Shown: positions 23,098 to 35,506 of the stretch, piece after piece
Position numbering within the stretch: position 1 is the stretch's first letter
How the letters are laid out: the number at the start of each line of letters is the position of its first letter
Source: Oxytricha trifallax
Lineage: Eukaryota; Ciliophora; Spirotrichea; Sporadotrichida; Oxytrichidae
Length of the DNA: 64,000 bases
Assembly: GCA_000711775.1 (NCBI GenBank)
Contig: ARYC01002638.1
Span: forward strand, 1-64,000
Reading direction: 5' to 3'
Notes under the pieces: generated by a model
Seen by the model: only the letters and a program-made list of their open reading frames with translations
Told to the model about the DNA's origin: nothing
The model's database searches: none
Position numbers and translations under genes: made by a program

Positions 23098-26000
23098 TCA
23101 AAATAATATCAAAATGATCATTTAATTTGATATATTAAATGACCTCTTTTAGCTGAAGGAATTTTTAACTTCAATATGTGAACCTTTTCTCACAGCTGGT
23201 GGGATGGTACCATCGATTCCTTTCTAAATTCTAAATATTCTTCTAACTTTCTTAATAAATCTACGAGCGAATTAATGTGGTGGTTTAACTGAGAAATCTG
23301 TGTTTTAGCGAATAAAATGAGCGAGGAAAGTCTTTCCATACATTTCAAATTTCTTGCTGAAGTTCCATCTTCCCAGATAGTCGATTATATATTTTAAGTA
23401 ATGATTTAATGATTAGATTTTAATTAATTGATAGAGTTATTTCTAAGTAGTTTAAAGTGGATTTATTTCCTTAGTTGTCATAAAGAGATAAAATTGAATT
23501 ATTACACTAAAATTTTAATAAATGATTAAATGAGATATCATAATAGAAAGTTATTTTTTGAATTATTATAAATTTTTATTTTAATATATAATTTAATGAT
23601 ATTTTTATATTGATTATTCCCATCAAATAGACAAATCTCTTAGAGGGTGAAAACATAACAAACTTGCCCATCTTAATCAGCTCATCTAACATTAACAGCA
23701 TTTCCTGCTCCTCGAAATTATTAAGTACTTGCTATTAATCACCTGACTCATTGCTCGAGAGAATTTAGCTTCCAAAGTGATTATTTTTAGTCATAGATTC
23801 TTGCCTCCTCTAGTAATTTCTGAAATCAAGATCTCGACAGCTTAATTACATACTATCAGTGTCTCTTTTTGTTTCATTTTAAGGGATTTCAAGCACAATT
23901 AAGAACAGGGAATAGTCCATAATTCTCAGACTTTCTAGGAATCTAATGTCAGTTTCTATCGTTTTCAGGAAATTTTCCACTGTGCTGACGTCCTCGAGTG
24001 CCACGGGAAGTCGCCTATCATGCAGGCATTTGAAGTCTGAATCTTTTAAAAGTCCAAGTTTACCAAGCAAATTGCTTCTCAAAGCAGGATTCGATTTGAG
24101 GTCTATCTTTTGATTGGCATTCCATTTTCTCTGCTGTCTGTAAAGCTGTTTCTACTCTCTGTAAATCAACTGCTCATCATAGTCTAATTGCTGAAACTTC
24201 TCATCATTCTCTAGTTCTTCATTGATGTCTTCGTCGTCTGCTAGTTAGTTATCATCACTATCATCGTCATCTGAATCATGCTAAGCTGAATCACTATTTG
24301 TATTAGTTTTCACAGAAGTCTTATGCCCTATAAAAGCCATTTTGCCTTTATCAAACCCTGATTCCAACGAGAGAGTTTTATTGTGTGATCCTACAGTAGT
24401 CTTATGTCTCACATTTTCTTTAGATCTGTTGTCCAGAGAGCTTACTGATGCTTAATGTTTGGTTTTATTTACGCTTAAATCATTTAATGAATTTAGGTCT
24501 CTAGATTTTGGGAAAAGTTCTTGTAAATTTGGATTCATTTCAAGTAGCTCTTCTTTTACCATATTAGCTTCTTGTCTGCTCTTAAATTCTCGCCTGTTTA
24601 CAGTAGAAAACTTTAAGTCGTACTTGAACTTGATGAATTACTCACTAATTGGATCGAGAGATTCCATCAAGATATGATAAACCTTAGTCTTCTCTGCAAT
24701 TTTAATAGAGTAAATACCTATGATTTTAGCAAGTAAACTATTGGGATGTCTCTTCAAATGATGATTATATTTTGGAAGTATAGATAGTAAGAAATCTCTC
24801 TCTTCTTTCTTTACTTCTTTAATTAAGAAACGCTTATCATGAGTTTTTATCAATGGTTTCCCTCCTCTTGCATTTGTTTTCTCGAAGGATTTAACCAAAG
24901 CCTTGGAGTTATTAAAAGGTAGTAGTGACTCTCTAAACATATCTTAACTCATTTGAAGCCTTAACCTTAAGTTCTAGAATATAATTGAAGAGTATTCTGT
25001 TATTTTGAAAGCCAAATTTTCTTGAAAGTTTTTTTCTAGATCATAGGGAAATTGATAGTTGTTGTCAGAGTTATACTTTTTGTTAAGGGATTTTAATGAG
25101 TATATTCTTGACACTTTCTTACTGAAAAGTTCTTCACTGAATAGCTCACTATAAGAATTTTTCAGAATTTAAAATTAAGTTTTACTTTGAAGCCAGTAGA
25201 TCTATGATATCTGTAGTTAACTAATTATGAAAATATAAATCGTAGACATCATCCATTAGCATGCATATTCCGCTAAAAGTTGACAACAAATTCTAAATTA
25301 AACAGTTTAACAATTAATTAAAATCCTGTTTATAACAAATTCATAGTTTCATTGATTATTTAATGGTAATTTTGAGATAAACTTACATTTAATGTTTCCA
25401 CTTAAGTCAATTTATCATAAATTGGCTCAGAATTTTTAGTTAAAGCTGTGGGTCTATGATGAGTAGAATCAGTAGTTCTTTCTTAATTAAATTTCTCAGT
25501 TTCAAGCATTGAAGTCATCATCATATCGAATTCTTTCTCCTATAAAACAAATTTACCACATGAACATATCTCATCAAGATTTTACTTACAGTTTAAGTTC
25601 TAAAGCAATTTAATTGTGATCTGAGAATTGGATCACAAAATACTCTAGTTAGAGTATTAAGGAGTGGTGTTAAGCAAACCAGAGTAGGGAAAAACACTTC
25701 AATAAATTCAGAATCAAACACTTGAAACTTGAACACAAAATTAAAGAAGTGATAGGAAAGGTAGGGTATCCAGGTAACTGAGTAGATTAATATGTTCAGT
25801 AAGTGACATGTAAACAATTATCGCTGTATAATGAATATGTTAAAGAATATTCTCGAGAATTAATGATGCTTACTTATCCTCTGACAATTTTATGTTTTCC
25901 ACATAGTTTTTGCAGACACTTGAAACCGTAGTATAGACAGTATGGCCATACAAATATTAAAATACTGGAACTTAGAAATTCTACATATGAACCATTCATT

Positions 26001-26696
26001 GTTCCACAATAATCAAAACACTAAAAAAGTTTAATTACTTTATTTCACTGCAAATTTCTTGATTATAAGGTAAGAGTATTTTTTGTTGTTATTTTACACA
26101 TAAAATATCTCTATAAAAACTTACATCAACTCCTATATCTTCAGAGATAATAGCAATCATAGAAAATCCCAAGCCAATTATAATGGAATAAAAGTGATAT
26201 TTCTTATGACTAAGTTCTCTAGGATTATAAACTTTCTGCAAAGAATCAATTAAATCATTAATGAAGTAATGATAAGCTGCACATGAAAAAGTTTCAATAA
26301 TTATAAGAAATACTTTAAAAATGGCATTTGAGTATTTATTTATCATAAAGTTGCAAACACTCCAATTACCCCAACCAAATAACAACCTATATAGCTCTCT
26401 CTGACTGAATATAAAGTGGACAATATCACATGCATTGTCATGATCATATTCACAATAATTACTCCCATGAGCAGTAAGTTATCTAAAATAAAGATGAGTG
26501 AATATTATTAACATTTTCAGGGTAATATAAAATTTTCTTAGAATAGTATCAGACAATCTAATGTTAAAATAATATTAAGAAACTTACAAGGATTTTTCTA
26601 GTATTTTCTATTGATTAAATGAAAAATAAAGACAATAAAGGCTATAGTTATTGAGAAGCCACCAAGCACAGGTATCAGCACATATGAATCTCCCAT
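23098..26696 (-). CDS. Seven-helix receptor fused to a phosphatidylinositol phosphate kinase
   Basis: ATG 26696 opens transmembrane helix 1 (PVLGGFSITIAFIVFIFHLI). Further helices follow: LLLMGVIIVNMIMTMHV, FKVFLIIIETFSCAAYHYF, YSIIIGLGFSMIAIISEDIG, SSSILIFVWPYCLYYGF, LLNILIYSVTWIPYLSY and FFPTLVCLTPLLNTLTRVF. The cytosolic part has PIP kinase features: IKTHDKRFLIKEVKKEERDF (ATP-site Lys), LLAKIIGIYSIK, SLRIMDYSLFLI (the MDYSL motif), and after IES removal MGIIDYLGRWNFSKKFE, matching the GIIDxLQ motif. TGA is at 23098-23100. Several GTAAG introns lie in the receptor part. Receptor-PIPK fusions are known in Dictyostelium (RpkA), oomycetes and ciliates. The likely role is coupling an external signal to PIP2 synthesis. 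Confidence 0.88.
23389..23617 (-). other. IES (229 bp), pointer ATAATC
   Basis: GATTAT on the plus strand lies at 23383-23388 and 23612-23617. Collapsing it restores LMGIIDYLGRWNF, a conserved PIP kinase motif. Confidence 0.85.
26321..26349 (-). other. Candidate micro-IES (29 bp), pointer TTT
   Basis: Helix 2 and helix 3 lie in different frames separated by a TGA. Removing 29 bp between TTT copies (plus strand AAA near 26318-26320 and 26347-26349) gives GVIGVFATFKVFLIIIETF. Confidence 0.5.
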
Positions 26697-26893
26697 GTTA
26701 TTTATAATAATTTATAATTATTTTAAAAGAAATCCCAATTATTATTATTTAATCATTTTCACATTAAAATTCATGCCATTTATTTTATGATTTTAATCTT
26801 ATATTCTAAGCATTTATTTATTTTTAGTAATTTGTAAGTGTTAAGTTTATTCATTAAGAAATAAATTTAATTATATAATAATTTAAACTATAT

Positions 26894-29800
26894 TCATAGT
26901 AAATCACTATTTAAAAGGGAATTCTTCCCTGGAATATCAGGTGTTTTTTCTTCAATAATATCACTCTAATTTTAAATGTTATTAAAATCGTCATTATTAC
27001 TATTAGATTACATAGTATTGAAACTTTCTTTATAGAGCTGTAAGTATCTTGAATGCATGTGATTGTTATTGTTTTAACTGCTTAAATGATATATATATTC
27101 ATATTTATAAATTAATTGATTGTAAATCGGGAAAATATGGTATCAATTAAGCATCAAAATTACATAGGAAAATAAAATAATTTACTGCTGTATGGTTTAA
27201 ACTGAATGCTTTAATTAATATTGTTTCTTGTCTTGGGGTTTCCAGAAAAGGATGATTGAGAATAGACAGATTGATGAATTTGATCATTTCTTGATTTAGC
27301 CACTAACTAGAGAAAACTCTATCTTTAAGCAACTAACTATGATTGCAGTTACTATCTTTTCTCAAAGAATTTCTAATTATCAATATTATTGATTTCATCG
27401 ATACTTTACAGATTATCTTAGGTCTTAAATATGTTCTCGGCATTTCTTTTGTAAATCATGCTTGATTGAGGTTTTTTGTTTTTATTCAGTAAAATTTTGA
27501 AATTTTATCTAGGGTTATGATTAATTGACTCCGTTGTAGCTGTGGTTACTCGATTGAAGTTTGATTGACTTGATGACAGTTCATTTCTAGATTTTGTAAT
27601 AACAAAAGGATTGCCTATGATACTTTGTTGAAATTAACTTTTTGCATTTTCTTAAGATAATTTAGTGGACACTAATCTTGGTCTTTGCTATTTTGGAGAA
27701 GCTGAATAAATCAACCTTTTCTAAGATTTTACTTTGATATCTTTCTAAGTTTTTACAAATTTTGAGAGTTCATCCTTAACTTCATGCTTTATTATTTTTG
27801 ACTTAAGTTTCAAAAACATATTTGCCAATTCTAGCTTTGTAGCTTAACCTTTTTAATCCATACTTTTACGCTATTTTTTTAAATCGTGCAAATTAACTGT
27901 AATATTTTCGTTTAATGTGGCATTTGTTGGATTTGATTCGGACAGTAATTTATATTATTTGATTTTGAAATTATCTGTAGGCTTGAACAAAATACGCATC
28001 TTGTCAACTCTCTTCTTAGTTTTAATGTTTAAAATTTTCTCTTATTTCTCATTTTCGATCTTCTCATAGAAATTTGTAAAACCATGCATACTCTACTCAT
28101 TTATCTCTTTATTTTTATTTTGAACTCTTACATTTTTGCTTGCTATAAATTCAAGTCTCTATTTTTCATTCTCTTCCATATCCTAAGAGTCGAAAGAAGT
28201 TTAAAGACTGCTAGTTACAATGCTGATTTAAACATCGCTATTATCACTGTCTTCATGGCGATATTCTCCATCTTCCTAAGCCATTTTACTTAAGAAATTT
28301 GAAACAATTATTTCTTATTTTGTTTTTCCAAAAGCTCCTGGATTAGGAGAAGGTTCAGCTGTAATGGGCTAACTAATACCTCCAAATTTATTTAGCTCGT
28401 CTATGGTTATTATCGTTGCGAAATCTTCTTGTTATTTTGCATTAGCTGTTAAAGTATTTCTCATTTTCATCTTCTTTAAAGAGTCAAAAATGTTTTAGCT
28501 TGATCTTTTGTTTTGAATAGGCTTGAGTAATGGACTACTTGCAGGTAAAGGCAAAATATTTATTTTCCGTTTTCTCTTGCCAGGTCCTAAATTTTTCGAA
28601 ATAACATCGTCATTCTCATCTATTTTCCCCATTTTCATTCTCCTCAAGAAGATATTGGTGTTAGTATTGATCTTCTAATTAAGTAAATGTGAAATGCCTA
28701 GTTTAAGCTGATCCATAGCAGTCTTATCCATTTTTCTAATTCCTTCATTGTCTGTTCCTCCACAGCACTTACATTAACAACTTTTTCTTCTATTGAGATA
28801 ATGAGCATCTATGAAGTTTCTCTTCTCTTAAATCCTTTCTTTATTGCCTAGCTCAAAATCGTCCTCAAAATTATCATCATCCTCTACTTAAATTCTTATG
28901 TCTATCATACTTTTAGAGTTTCTAAGCTTCTCTCTTTTGATATTGTTTTAATGGTCTTAATTCAGAGTTTAACATATAAGCGGTGAAATTATTGATTCAA
29001 AGTCAACATATGTGAATTTATCCATGTCCAAAGAGAAATGAGGAGCTTTTGGATCTAAACCCGCTCTTTGTATATTTTTCTAAATATTATGAATCATTTC
29101 AACTGTCTTGTTAGACATATGTTGGCTTCTTCTGGTTGGACTTATAAGCTCATCTGGTATAGATAATTCAATTTTCTTTCTCCCATTAATCATATAAGGT
29201 TCCTCAAAATTGTTCTTTAAAGCTTTCCGAATTAAAATCTTCTTATACAGAACCTTCATATAATCTCCCTCCCCCTTCTTAAAGAGTTAATTCATGTATT
29301 CAGCAGATGATCTGCTTATTTTACCGTTAATTAATTCATTAACCAACATAAATTTCTTGAACTCAGATAGCTTGTACAAATCTTTCTCTGCTTGAGAAAT
29401 GTCGGCGTCATAGATATTTTTCTATGAATTTGATTTTAAAAGGCTGTTTGAAGATTTCTTTTCTTCTAGAGTTCTCTTGTTAGAAGATTGTTTAAGTTAA
29501 CTTTGGATTTAAGTCGAAAAACCTTTTACAAGAGGTTAACTTGAAGATGATTTCATTGTTTGTGGACCTTGATTAATTTAAATGATAAAAAACTAAGATA
29601 ATCTTGACTTGTCCCAATATTATTGTTAGTTATACTTCTTCTCATTCCGAAGGCAAATTTTTCTTCCACACTCGATCCTTGAGTACTATTGTTTAAGCCT
29701 AATGAGTTTGATTCTTCTTTGGCTTTCGTAATCGCTTTTTCGACATATTTCTCATACTTATTGCCATAGGGGGAAAGTATGCCAAGATATATGCATTTCC

Positions 29801-30514
29801 AACCTGACTCTTCGTCATCATATGTGATGGTGGGCATATTTTCAAATATCATTCCATGATTTTTCACAGATTGCAATCTTTCCTTGATTTCATCTTTCTC
29901 TGTCTTTGCCATATCTTGCTCACTTCTGAACTACTTTAAGTTAAAAAAGTTTGTGTTCTTGAAGTCGTTTCTTTTTATAAAGTAGGAAAAAATCTACCCA
30001 AAAGCTTTGTTGTTACCATTCTATGGCACTCCACCCTGAGATTAATGCCTATAATAAAAAGTGTGTTTGTACTTTAAAGAACAAAAGAATTTTTGAGTAA
30101 CTTAATAAAAACAGCAAAATTAGGATAAATAAAGATCAGTATTTGTAAATTATTTAACTTACTTTGTATCAACTCTCAAGCCAATATCTCCTTTCTTGCC
30201 ATTAAGTAATGGTGATTAAGATTAACGGGCTCTTTTACTCCTCATCCCATTACCTTCAATACCATGATTAATTGAACCTCGCTTAGGGCTAATTTCTTAA
30301 ATTTTAATCTAAAAGCTTTGTCTTAAATCACCTATATTGACAATGTTAGTATCATACATTCTTTTAAAGATAGGAAAATTTCAAACAAAAAAGATTTTCA
30401 TTATATTACTCATTGACTACCTTATCTTTTTGAAGCAGACCGCTTTAATTATAGCAATTATGGAGACATTGGAGTGCTCAAAAGTGTCAGAGATGGATTG
30501 CTATTGGTTTCCAT
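26894..30514 (-). CDS. Large charged protein, function unknown
   Basis: ATG 30514 (METNSNPSLTLLS) to TGA 26894-26896, roughly 1,050 residues after intron 30049-30162 and three IESs. Order: a basic N-terminus (RSKRARQSQS), a folded-looking region (GWKCIYLGILSPYGNKYEKY), a charged helical region (KDLYKLSEFKKFMLVNELIN), a small cysteine cluster (CQCKCCGG), and long Lys/Asn/Ser-rich stretches. The cysteine cluster could bind metal, but four cysteines in seven residues match no zinc motif I know. No family recognised. The long continuous frame under the ciliate code makes the gene itself secure. Confidence 0.8.
27083..27189 (-). other. IES (107 bp), pointer AGCAGT
   Basis: ACTGCT on the plus strand lies at 27077-27082 and 27184-27189. 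Joining reads FKPYSSQNNNNHMHSRYL and removes a TGA. Confidence 0.8.
29573..29607 (-). other. Short IES (35 bp), pointer TCAAG
   Basis: CTTGA on the plus strand lies at 29568-29572 and 29603-29607. Joining reads NNNIGTSQGPQTMKSSSSQP and links two long frames. Confidence 0.8.
30366..30430 (-). other. IES (65 bp), pointer AAAAGA
   Basis: TCTTTT on the plus strand lies at 30360-30365 and 30425-30430. Joining reads KRSASKRMYDTNIVNIGDL, extending the gene to ATG 30514. Confidence 0.65.
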
Positions 30515-30758
30515 TAAAAAAGAAATAATTGTATTTTAATTAATCACTTTAATCAACTTAATGCCATAACTACTATAAATAGTACTATTAATTTTAATTA
30601 GCTTAATTATAAATGAAATTTTTTATTTCTAATATTTCCTATAAACATAATGCTAAAGTATTTTATTTTCTAAAAGTGTATATAAATAATGAATGAAATT
30701 TCATAATAAAATACTATAAATTTTGCAATCAGAAATCTTTCTTCTAAATGTACTTGCT

Positions 30759-31865
30759 TCACATAAAATGTTCATCAAGTTTAAGTTCTTAAACATGAAA
30801 TATATTTCCTGTAATAGCACTTTAAGCCTGTCCATTAATCCCACTCAAACCATCGATAGATTCATTTAGGTCTAGGTCTTAATTCATTAATTCCTATTTT
30901 AAACATAAAATCAGCATTTTACATTCAATTTGGTTTGAATTTAATACAATAAACAGTGTTTTATAGATGATTTTATGACAATTCTAAACAAATTCCTATT
31001 TCTACTCTTTTTCAAAAGCCAGCTGTTTTTAAAGTTAAATCTACTTCTCCTGTTCCTCTTACTACTATGAAATTTGGCTTTCCTACCTTGAAATCTACTT
31101 ATGATTAATTTTTTGTGTATTATTTTTGCTTCTCCCACCCGTAATAAACTGCCTCAATTTACTTTGTTTCCTGCTATTTGCTTATGATGTTTGTTACGAA
31201 TAATTATTTGGGGTGGTTGGGGTTTTAGTGTTGACTTTACTGTTAATATTTGATGAGGTTTGTTGCAAATATTTTTAATTTTATTCATCAGTTTGCTCTA
31301 GTTTTAGTAGTTAAGTCATGATATTGTTACTATCGTTTATGTAAAATTCATGATTATTTGACTTTTTGCTTAATTAAGTGTTGTTTCTAGTGTTATTAGA
31401 TTTTGTAGGGGATTTAGTGGGAGATCTGCTAAAGCCTCAATACATATTAAATAATACAATTAAAATATAGAGTGATAAAATCAAGGTAAATTAAGTTCAT
31501 ATACTTTATAACAATTTTATAATTGTAAAATTCTACAATTAAAAATTCAAATACTATTTTTAGTAGATATTTCTAAAAGTGAGAATAATAATTCAAAAAC
31601 ATATTTATTAATTTCATTATTCCTACTAATCAAAAATATTAATCATGGCTATATTTTTCTAATTGCAAATCTATTTAGTAATTTAAATCGAGGCGTTTAT
31701 TATCTTTTAGATTTTAATTTTATCTTCTCTCATCAATTATCTCTTCATCTTAATTGTTTAACTAGCTTGAAGGCGATTCTTAATTAGTTATTGGGGAGAA
31801 GGGTGATTATTCGTTCCATTTTCCTAATTTAAATAGTGGAGAATTAATGTTATTGAGCACTAAGG
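30759..31865 (-). CDS. Gln/Asn/Ser-rich coding region; separate gene or cytoplasmic tail of the pepsin-like protein
   Basis: Two blocks are open under the ciliate code. About 31860-31640 reads SPLFKLGKWNEQSPFSPITN... through DEEIIDERR. About 31435-30759 reads SRSPTKSPTKSNNTRNN... to HVQELKLDEHFM and TGA 30759-30761. The 31640-31440 interval is AT-rich and is probably an IES with unresolved pointer. No good ATG precedes the first block, which begins only about 20 bp past the stop of the gene at 31866-33932 on the same strand. It may therefore be the continuation of that gene's cytoplasmic tail after a further IES. No domain recognised. Confidence 0.5.
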
Positions 31866-33932
31866 TCAAGAAATATGTTAATTTATTAATTAAATCATTT
31901 GTTTTAAAGCAATATTATAGTTCTGTGATAAGAATTTCTAATGCATAATCATATTTTACTATTGCTACTAACTGTACTTAGATCTCTTCACATATTCAGA
32001 GTGTGTATCTACACTCTCGTCATTAATAGCGAAACCCCCTAATTTACTGTAGTTATTTTACGAGTACATAGAAAAATGTTTTTCTTCATCGCTCTTAGGC
32101 CTGATTTTTACCTTTTTATTCAGAACTCTTCTTATACTGTAAATTATGCAGAGAGTTAGAAGGATTAGAGTTAGGAAAGCACTTAAAAATATTGCCACTA
32201 TAATCCAAGTTTCAATGTTCTTTTTTGCTTCAAATTCAGTTAGTTTTTTGGCTTTGGTAAAACCTATCTTTTAATGCTGCAAATCGAATACTGAATAGTA
32301 CTGTTACATGAATAAGGCACCAAAGACATAAAATTAAGTCACGTTAATTATTAAAAATAGGATCAAATAATAATGTAAACATAGAATATTCCCAATTTAA
32401 ATTGTGTAAGGTTTACTTATTTTACTTAGATGGTACAGTACCTTAAACACCCAGAATACAATAGTCACCTTTAATCCCCACTTATTTAGCATCGAATAGA
32501 TATGTCCTTGTTGGTATAGTAACTGTAACTTAGTTCTCCTCATCTCCTATAACAAATCTCAATGGAATGTCTGGTACTTGATTTTTATACTTAAATGAAT
32601 TCTTTGTTTAATTTATAAGACATTTATTTGCAATCTTTATCAAAATTTAATTTATAAAATATTTGACTACAAGGAGTATTCCTGAGACAGGTGTATATCT
32701 TACAAGAATCTATCTGTGTAGGATCATCTCTAATGAATAGATTAACAAGTTTCTTAAACTCATCCCTAGGAATACTGAGATATAGTTCATTGGCATTAAA
32801 TTCTACTAGTTTGCCTGGCTGCTTATTGAAAAATGAAATGTCATCAAAGAGAGCATCATAAATATGCAGACTCAAATTATCTTTTATAGGCATTTTGAAG
32901 AATTTTAAATCACTGTAGTTTTGCATGAGATCTGGATTGTACCCTCCGAGTCGTAGCTGACTATCTAAATATGATAAAATAATGATTAATTATATTAAAA
33001 AGCAAAATCGTGTTTATCAAATTAGCTATAAATCAAATGGAAAAATCTAGATAGTTATCTTTAGACCTCAAAAAGAGCCCAAACACCAAGTTATCAATGA
33101 TTTAAGCGTAAAAGAGCTGCTCCAAGAAAGACTTTCCCTGAAAGGGTTTAATCCCTATGACTCCATCTTTCTCTTCAAAATTAGGGTCTGTGAGTGCACC
33201 ATAAAACTAGAACTCTATCATGCATTACTCCAAATCATCAATGCACAGTGTGTCATTCATTCTAAGTGCTTAATAAGCAATTTACTCATATTTTGCATCA
33301 TAAGAAGTATGAAAGACCATGTCTGGTTTAGTTAAATCAGTGAGCACTTTATTACTCTTGCTGTTGTGAAAATCGAATTAATCAGTGTACTGACACCCAT
33401 TGCAATCTGTGGTTATGACTTGAGTTTCATAACTCTAAAAATCTAATCTCATCTCGAATAGCTGTTGATGTGAGCCCAGGTAGATTTCCATGTAATACAA
33501 AATCTACTTCTAATCTTTGATATTTATATCGATAGCTGGAGTTAATCCCTCATTCTCATTTGACAATTGTTTATTAGGGTTTACAGATTATGAGACTTCC
33601 TTATTATATTCTGAAAATTCATTTAAATCTTGATTTCTTGTTTTTTGAGAAAGCATATTTCTTTCATAATCAGTTTCTTATACAATCATGGGATATTAAT
33701 TGTAATTTTAGTTAATCTCATGTGAATTAGCCAAATTTTAGGGTTTAGTTTTTAAAATAAAATCGAATGATTTCTATTTTGATTAGGAATTCACTACTAC
33801 TAATGATAAGTAGACTGAAAATATTGCAAATATTCTCTAAACTTATACTATTTTACACTTATTTTTAGTTCTAGAATGATTGCTAGTTGTAGGGTTACTG
33901 CTGCTGCTGAATATCTGAAATAACTATATCAT
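31866..33932 (-). CDS. Pepsin-fold (A1 aspartyl protease-like) membrane protein with altered catalytic motifs
   Basis: ATG 33932 leads to a hydrophobic anchor (IFAIFSVYLSLVVV). The fold then follows A1 proteases in order: YYMEIYLGSHQQLFEMRLDF, TDCNGCQYTDQFDF, DGVIGIKPFQGKSFLEQLFY, DSQLRLGGYNPDL, a second-lobe start LVEFNANELYLSIPRDEF, FVIGDEENQVTVTIP, YCILGVQFYVFGALFMQQYY and SVFDLQHQKIGFTKA. A second helix (WIIVAIFLSAFLTLILLTLC) and a cytoplasmic tail follow. Where A1 enzymes have DTGS the sequence has DFQS, and where the second DTGT should lie it has FNAN. Activity is therefore unlikely, and a binding or pseudoprotease role is inferred. Three IESs are resolved. The TGA is at 31866-31868. 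Confidence 0.8.
32338..32446 (-). other. IES (109 bp), pointer TTAA
   Basis: TTAA lies at 32334-32337 and 32443-32446. Joining reads YCILGVQFYVFGALFMQQYY, the pepsin-family C-terminal motif. Confidence 0.85.
32580..32592 (-). other. Micro-IES (13 bp), pointer AAGTA
   Basis: TACTT on the plus strand lies at 32575-32579 and 32588-32592. Removing 13 bp joins KEFIQV to PDIPLRFVIGDEEN, repairing the frame inside a conserved domain. Confidence 0.65.
32968..33049 (-). other. IES (82 bp), pointer TAGAT
   Basis: ATCTA on the plus strand lies at 32963-32967 and 33045-33049. Joining reads SKDNYLDSQLRLGGYNPDL. Confidence 0.85.
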
Positions 33933-34218
33933 TATTTTATTACTATTATTAATATCCAGTTAATATTATTTTAATTTCTAATTAGATATTTTATAATCAT
34001 TTATTCTGTATATGATTTACGAGATAATTTGATAATTAATAATTAAATTTAATTTGAATTTAAACAATTATTTCTCCCTCTTTAAATGTCAGATATTATT
34101 GCCCTTTTATAATTTATTATAATCATTTGAATTTGACTTTATACGTTATATTAACCTATATTTATTGTAATGAAATATTGATTATATATAATAATTTTGT
34201 AATAGTTAGCTGCTAAGA

Positions 34219-35506
34219 ATGAAGTCAAATCATCAATAGTACTCATCTAATCACCTGATGAGTGAAGTTGACCAATTCAAAGATCAAGGCTAGTTCTTTA
34301 ACAAGAGTGGACTGGAGACCAAGTCAAGCGAGTGCAGCTACATGAACAGTGCTAATTACAACGATGATGCCACTAATCACACAACAGGCTTTGTGGAGCA
34401 GTCTGAAGTCACCTCCAATCCCAATGAGAACAATAAATTCGAATCTATTTTGACTAAATAAGTCCATAATTTAATGGAAGTTTGTGTTAATTTTGTAAAT
34501 TTCAATGAGAACAGTTGTGGCGGGATGAGTGAGTCTGAAATTTTGTAGCTTATGATGCATGATATGATTAAGCAAAACTTCAGACCTTCAAATATATTGC
34601 AATATGATTTGTTAGAAATTAAAATATTCTTATTTTCTTTAATTTCTAATACCTAATTTGTGAAATAATTATTTGTAATTAATAAGCCAAGATGCATCGA
34701 TGAAATCTGAATAAAATTCCTAGAGTTAAAATGTGCAGAAGCATAAGAACAACAAGTAATAGTAGTCATTAGCTAATAAGAAGCCAATGCAGCTAAGTTT
34801 GTGGAGTTTCTTTAACCCCAAATAAAACTCAGCAACTTCTGCCACAGCATCATAGTAAATTCAAGCTAAGGAAAATTTCAACCCTAACGTCCAATTTGTT
34901 CTTTATTTATTCTTTTAGATTGATAACTTTTAATTCCAATCCTAGAAAAGTGACCAGTAGATGATGAGCTAGTACTCAAACACACTTGAGAAACCTTCAA
35001 ACAGCTTGCTTTAAATCAACCAAGATCATCATAAATTTCAGCAAAGCCTATGTGACTCCTCCATTTCAAATTATTACTCACAGTCAAATTCGCAGACATC
35101 TTCGAAATCTTCTCAATCAAGATTGATAATTGAGGAGAGTATCGACTACTGCGATTAAGAACCCACTCATTAAAATCGTAGAAAAAACTTCAATTTATCT
35201 AATCCATTCATAGATAGTACTGCTTAAGTCGAACCTAGCAAATAATTCTGTTAAGTAAGTGTGGTGATGAGCACTAAACTGAAAAATACTGAGAGATACT
35301 TGATAGAACAGCAGAGAGACCCTTACTTCAGAAGGCAGCATGAAATGAATCATGGGGTTCAGGGGTTTGCTGGTGTGGTTGACTTCAGCGATGATAGCGA
35401 AAGTAAGAATAGCAATGGAAGCAACAGGCACTCATGGCTCATTGACACTGAAATCATAGAAATTATAATTAATTAGAAAAAGTAATTTATTGCTTAAATT
35501 AATTGA
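34219..35506 (+). CDS. Ser/Asn/Gln-rich protein, function unknown
   Basis: ATG 34219 (MKSNHQQYSSNHLMSEVDQF) to TGA 35504-35506, about 400 residues after one IES. The N-terminal part is acidic and Asn-rich. The centre has ANKKPMQLSLWSFFNPKQ. The C-terminal 90 residues are charged and more ordered (RYLIEQQRDPYFRRQHEMNH). No family recognised. The start is chosen because coding character begins there and the preceding 280 bp are non-coding. Confidence 0.7.
34603..34690 (+). other. IES (88 bp), pointer CAA
   Basis: CAA lies at 34600-34602 and 34688-34690. Joining reads RPSNILQDASMKSEQNS in frame. Confidence 0.6.
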
